This document shows, piece by piece, positions 12,528-12,655 of a stretch of DNA of 12,655 nt (positions within the stretch are counted from its first letter, which is position 1; each line of letters opens with the position of its first letter). Source of the stretch: an uncultured Oscillospiraceae bacterium (lineage in GTDB: Bacteria; Bacillota_A; Clostridia; Oscillospirales; Oscillospiraceae). The notes beneath the pieces were generated by a model that worked only from the letters and a program-made list of their open reading frames with translations, did no database searches and was not told the origin of the DNA. Where the stretch lies: assembly GCA_944385265.1 (NCBI GenBank), contig CALWWO010000113.1, forward strand, positions 1 to 12,655. The letters are read 5' to 3'. The position numbers and the translations under genes are program-made.

Positions 12528-12655
12528 ATCACTTTTATATATCAAATTTCTCATAACGATATTACGTAAAAATAAAATAGCCGTGCGATTTAAATCGCAC
12601 GGCTATTTTATTTTTACGTAATATCGTTATGAGAAATTTGATATATAAAAGTGAT
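12528..12655. repeat. Perfect 128-bp palindrome (64-base arms, no spacer) at the window edge
   Basis: Every base from 12528 to 12591 is complementary to 12655 back to 12592, checked base by base. The centre (12568-12615: AAAATAGCCGTGCGATTT and its complement) looks like a normal bidirectional terminator. The outer arms are AT-rich with no terminator character. Exact symmetry up to the last base suggests an assembly fold-back at a contig end. Confidence 0.9.

Noticed and set aside
12307..12621. A 104-codon plus-strand ORF at the right end
   Set aside because: It is antisense to the lipoprotein signal region and runs into the palindrome, with no start signal.
1..12655. CRISPR arrays, rRNA genes and insertion-sequence transposases
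   Set aside because: I looked for regularly spaced repeats, rRNA core motifs and DDE transposase motifs on both strands and saw none.

Overview
The window looks like chromosomal DNA of a low-to-mid GC, Gram-positive anaerobe of the Clostridia (an Oscillospiraceae-like gut commensal is my guess). The basis is Firmicutes-type ribosome binding sites, a lipobox-bearing peptide-binding protein with a Ser/Gly/Glu linker, the HflX-YigZ pair, and the style of the integrative element. No gene here fixes the species.

The left half (1 to about 6075) is one flank of an integrative element inserted at the 3' end of a tRNA-Leu(CAG) gene. Reading inward from the tRNA it carries two copies of a 12-bp tandem repeat, a tyrosine integrase (+), a short leader or remnant ORF with a terminator, and a cI-like XRE repressor (+). 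A divergent control region follows, with three near-identical operator-like repeats. A tightly packed minus-strand operon then holds two small XRE proteins, a six-cysteine protein, an excisionase-type HTH protein, a 43-aa membrane peptide found here by hand, and a RepA-like AAA ATPase. This order (int and repressor one way; regulators, xis and replication ATPase the other) is that of phage satellites (PICI/SaPI type) and small integrative mobilizable elements. No capsid, relaxase or conjugation gene is visible, so the class is open. Beyond the ATPase are a small two-pass membrane protein (+) and the 5' part of a group II intron (-) whose reverse transcriptase runs off the left edge.

The right half (about 6140 to 12655) is ordinary chromosome. 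A flavin-reductase-like gene, hflX and yigZ form a + strand operon with a strong promoter divergent from the tRNA promoter; hflX seems to start at an AUA codon. After a hairpin-rich gap come two tandem minus-strand metallo-beta-lactamase-fold paralogues (about 72% identical by hand count), preceded by a family 5 peptide-binding lipoprotein gene.

The last 128 bp are a perfect palindrome with no spacer, ending exactly at the window edge. I read it as a genuine terminator hairpin plus a probable assembly fold-back. With a possibly multicopy intron at the other edge, the window may be a whole contig bounded by assembly-breaking repeats.
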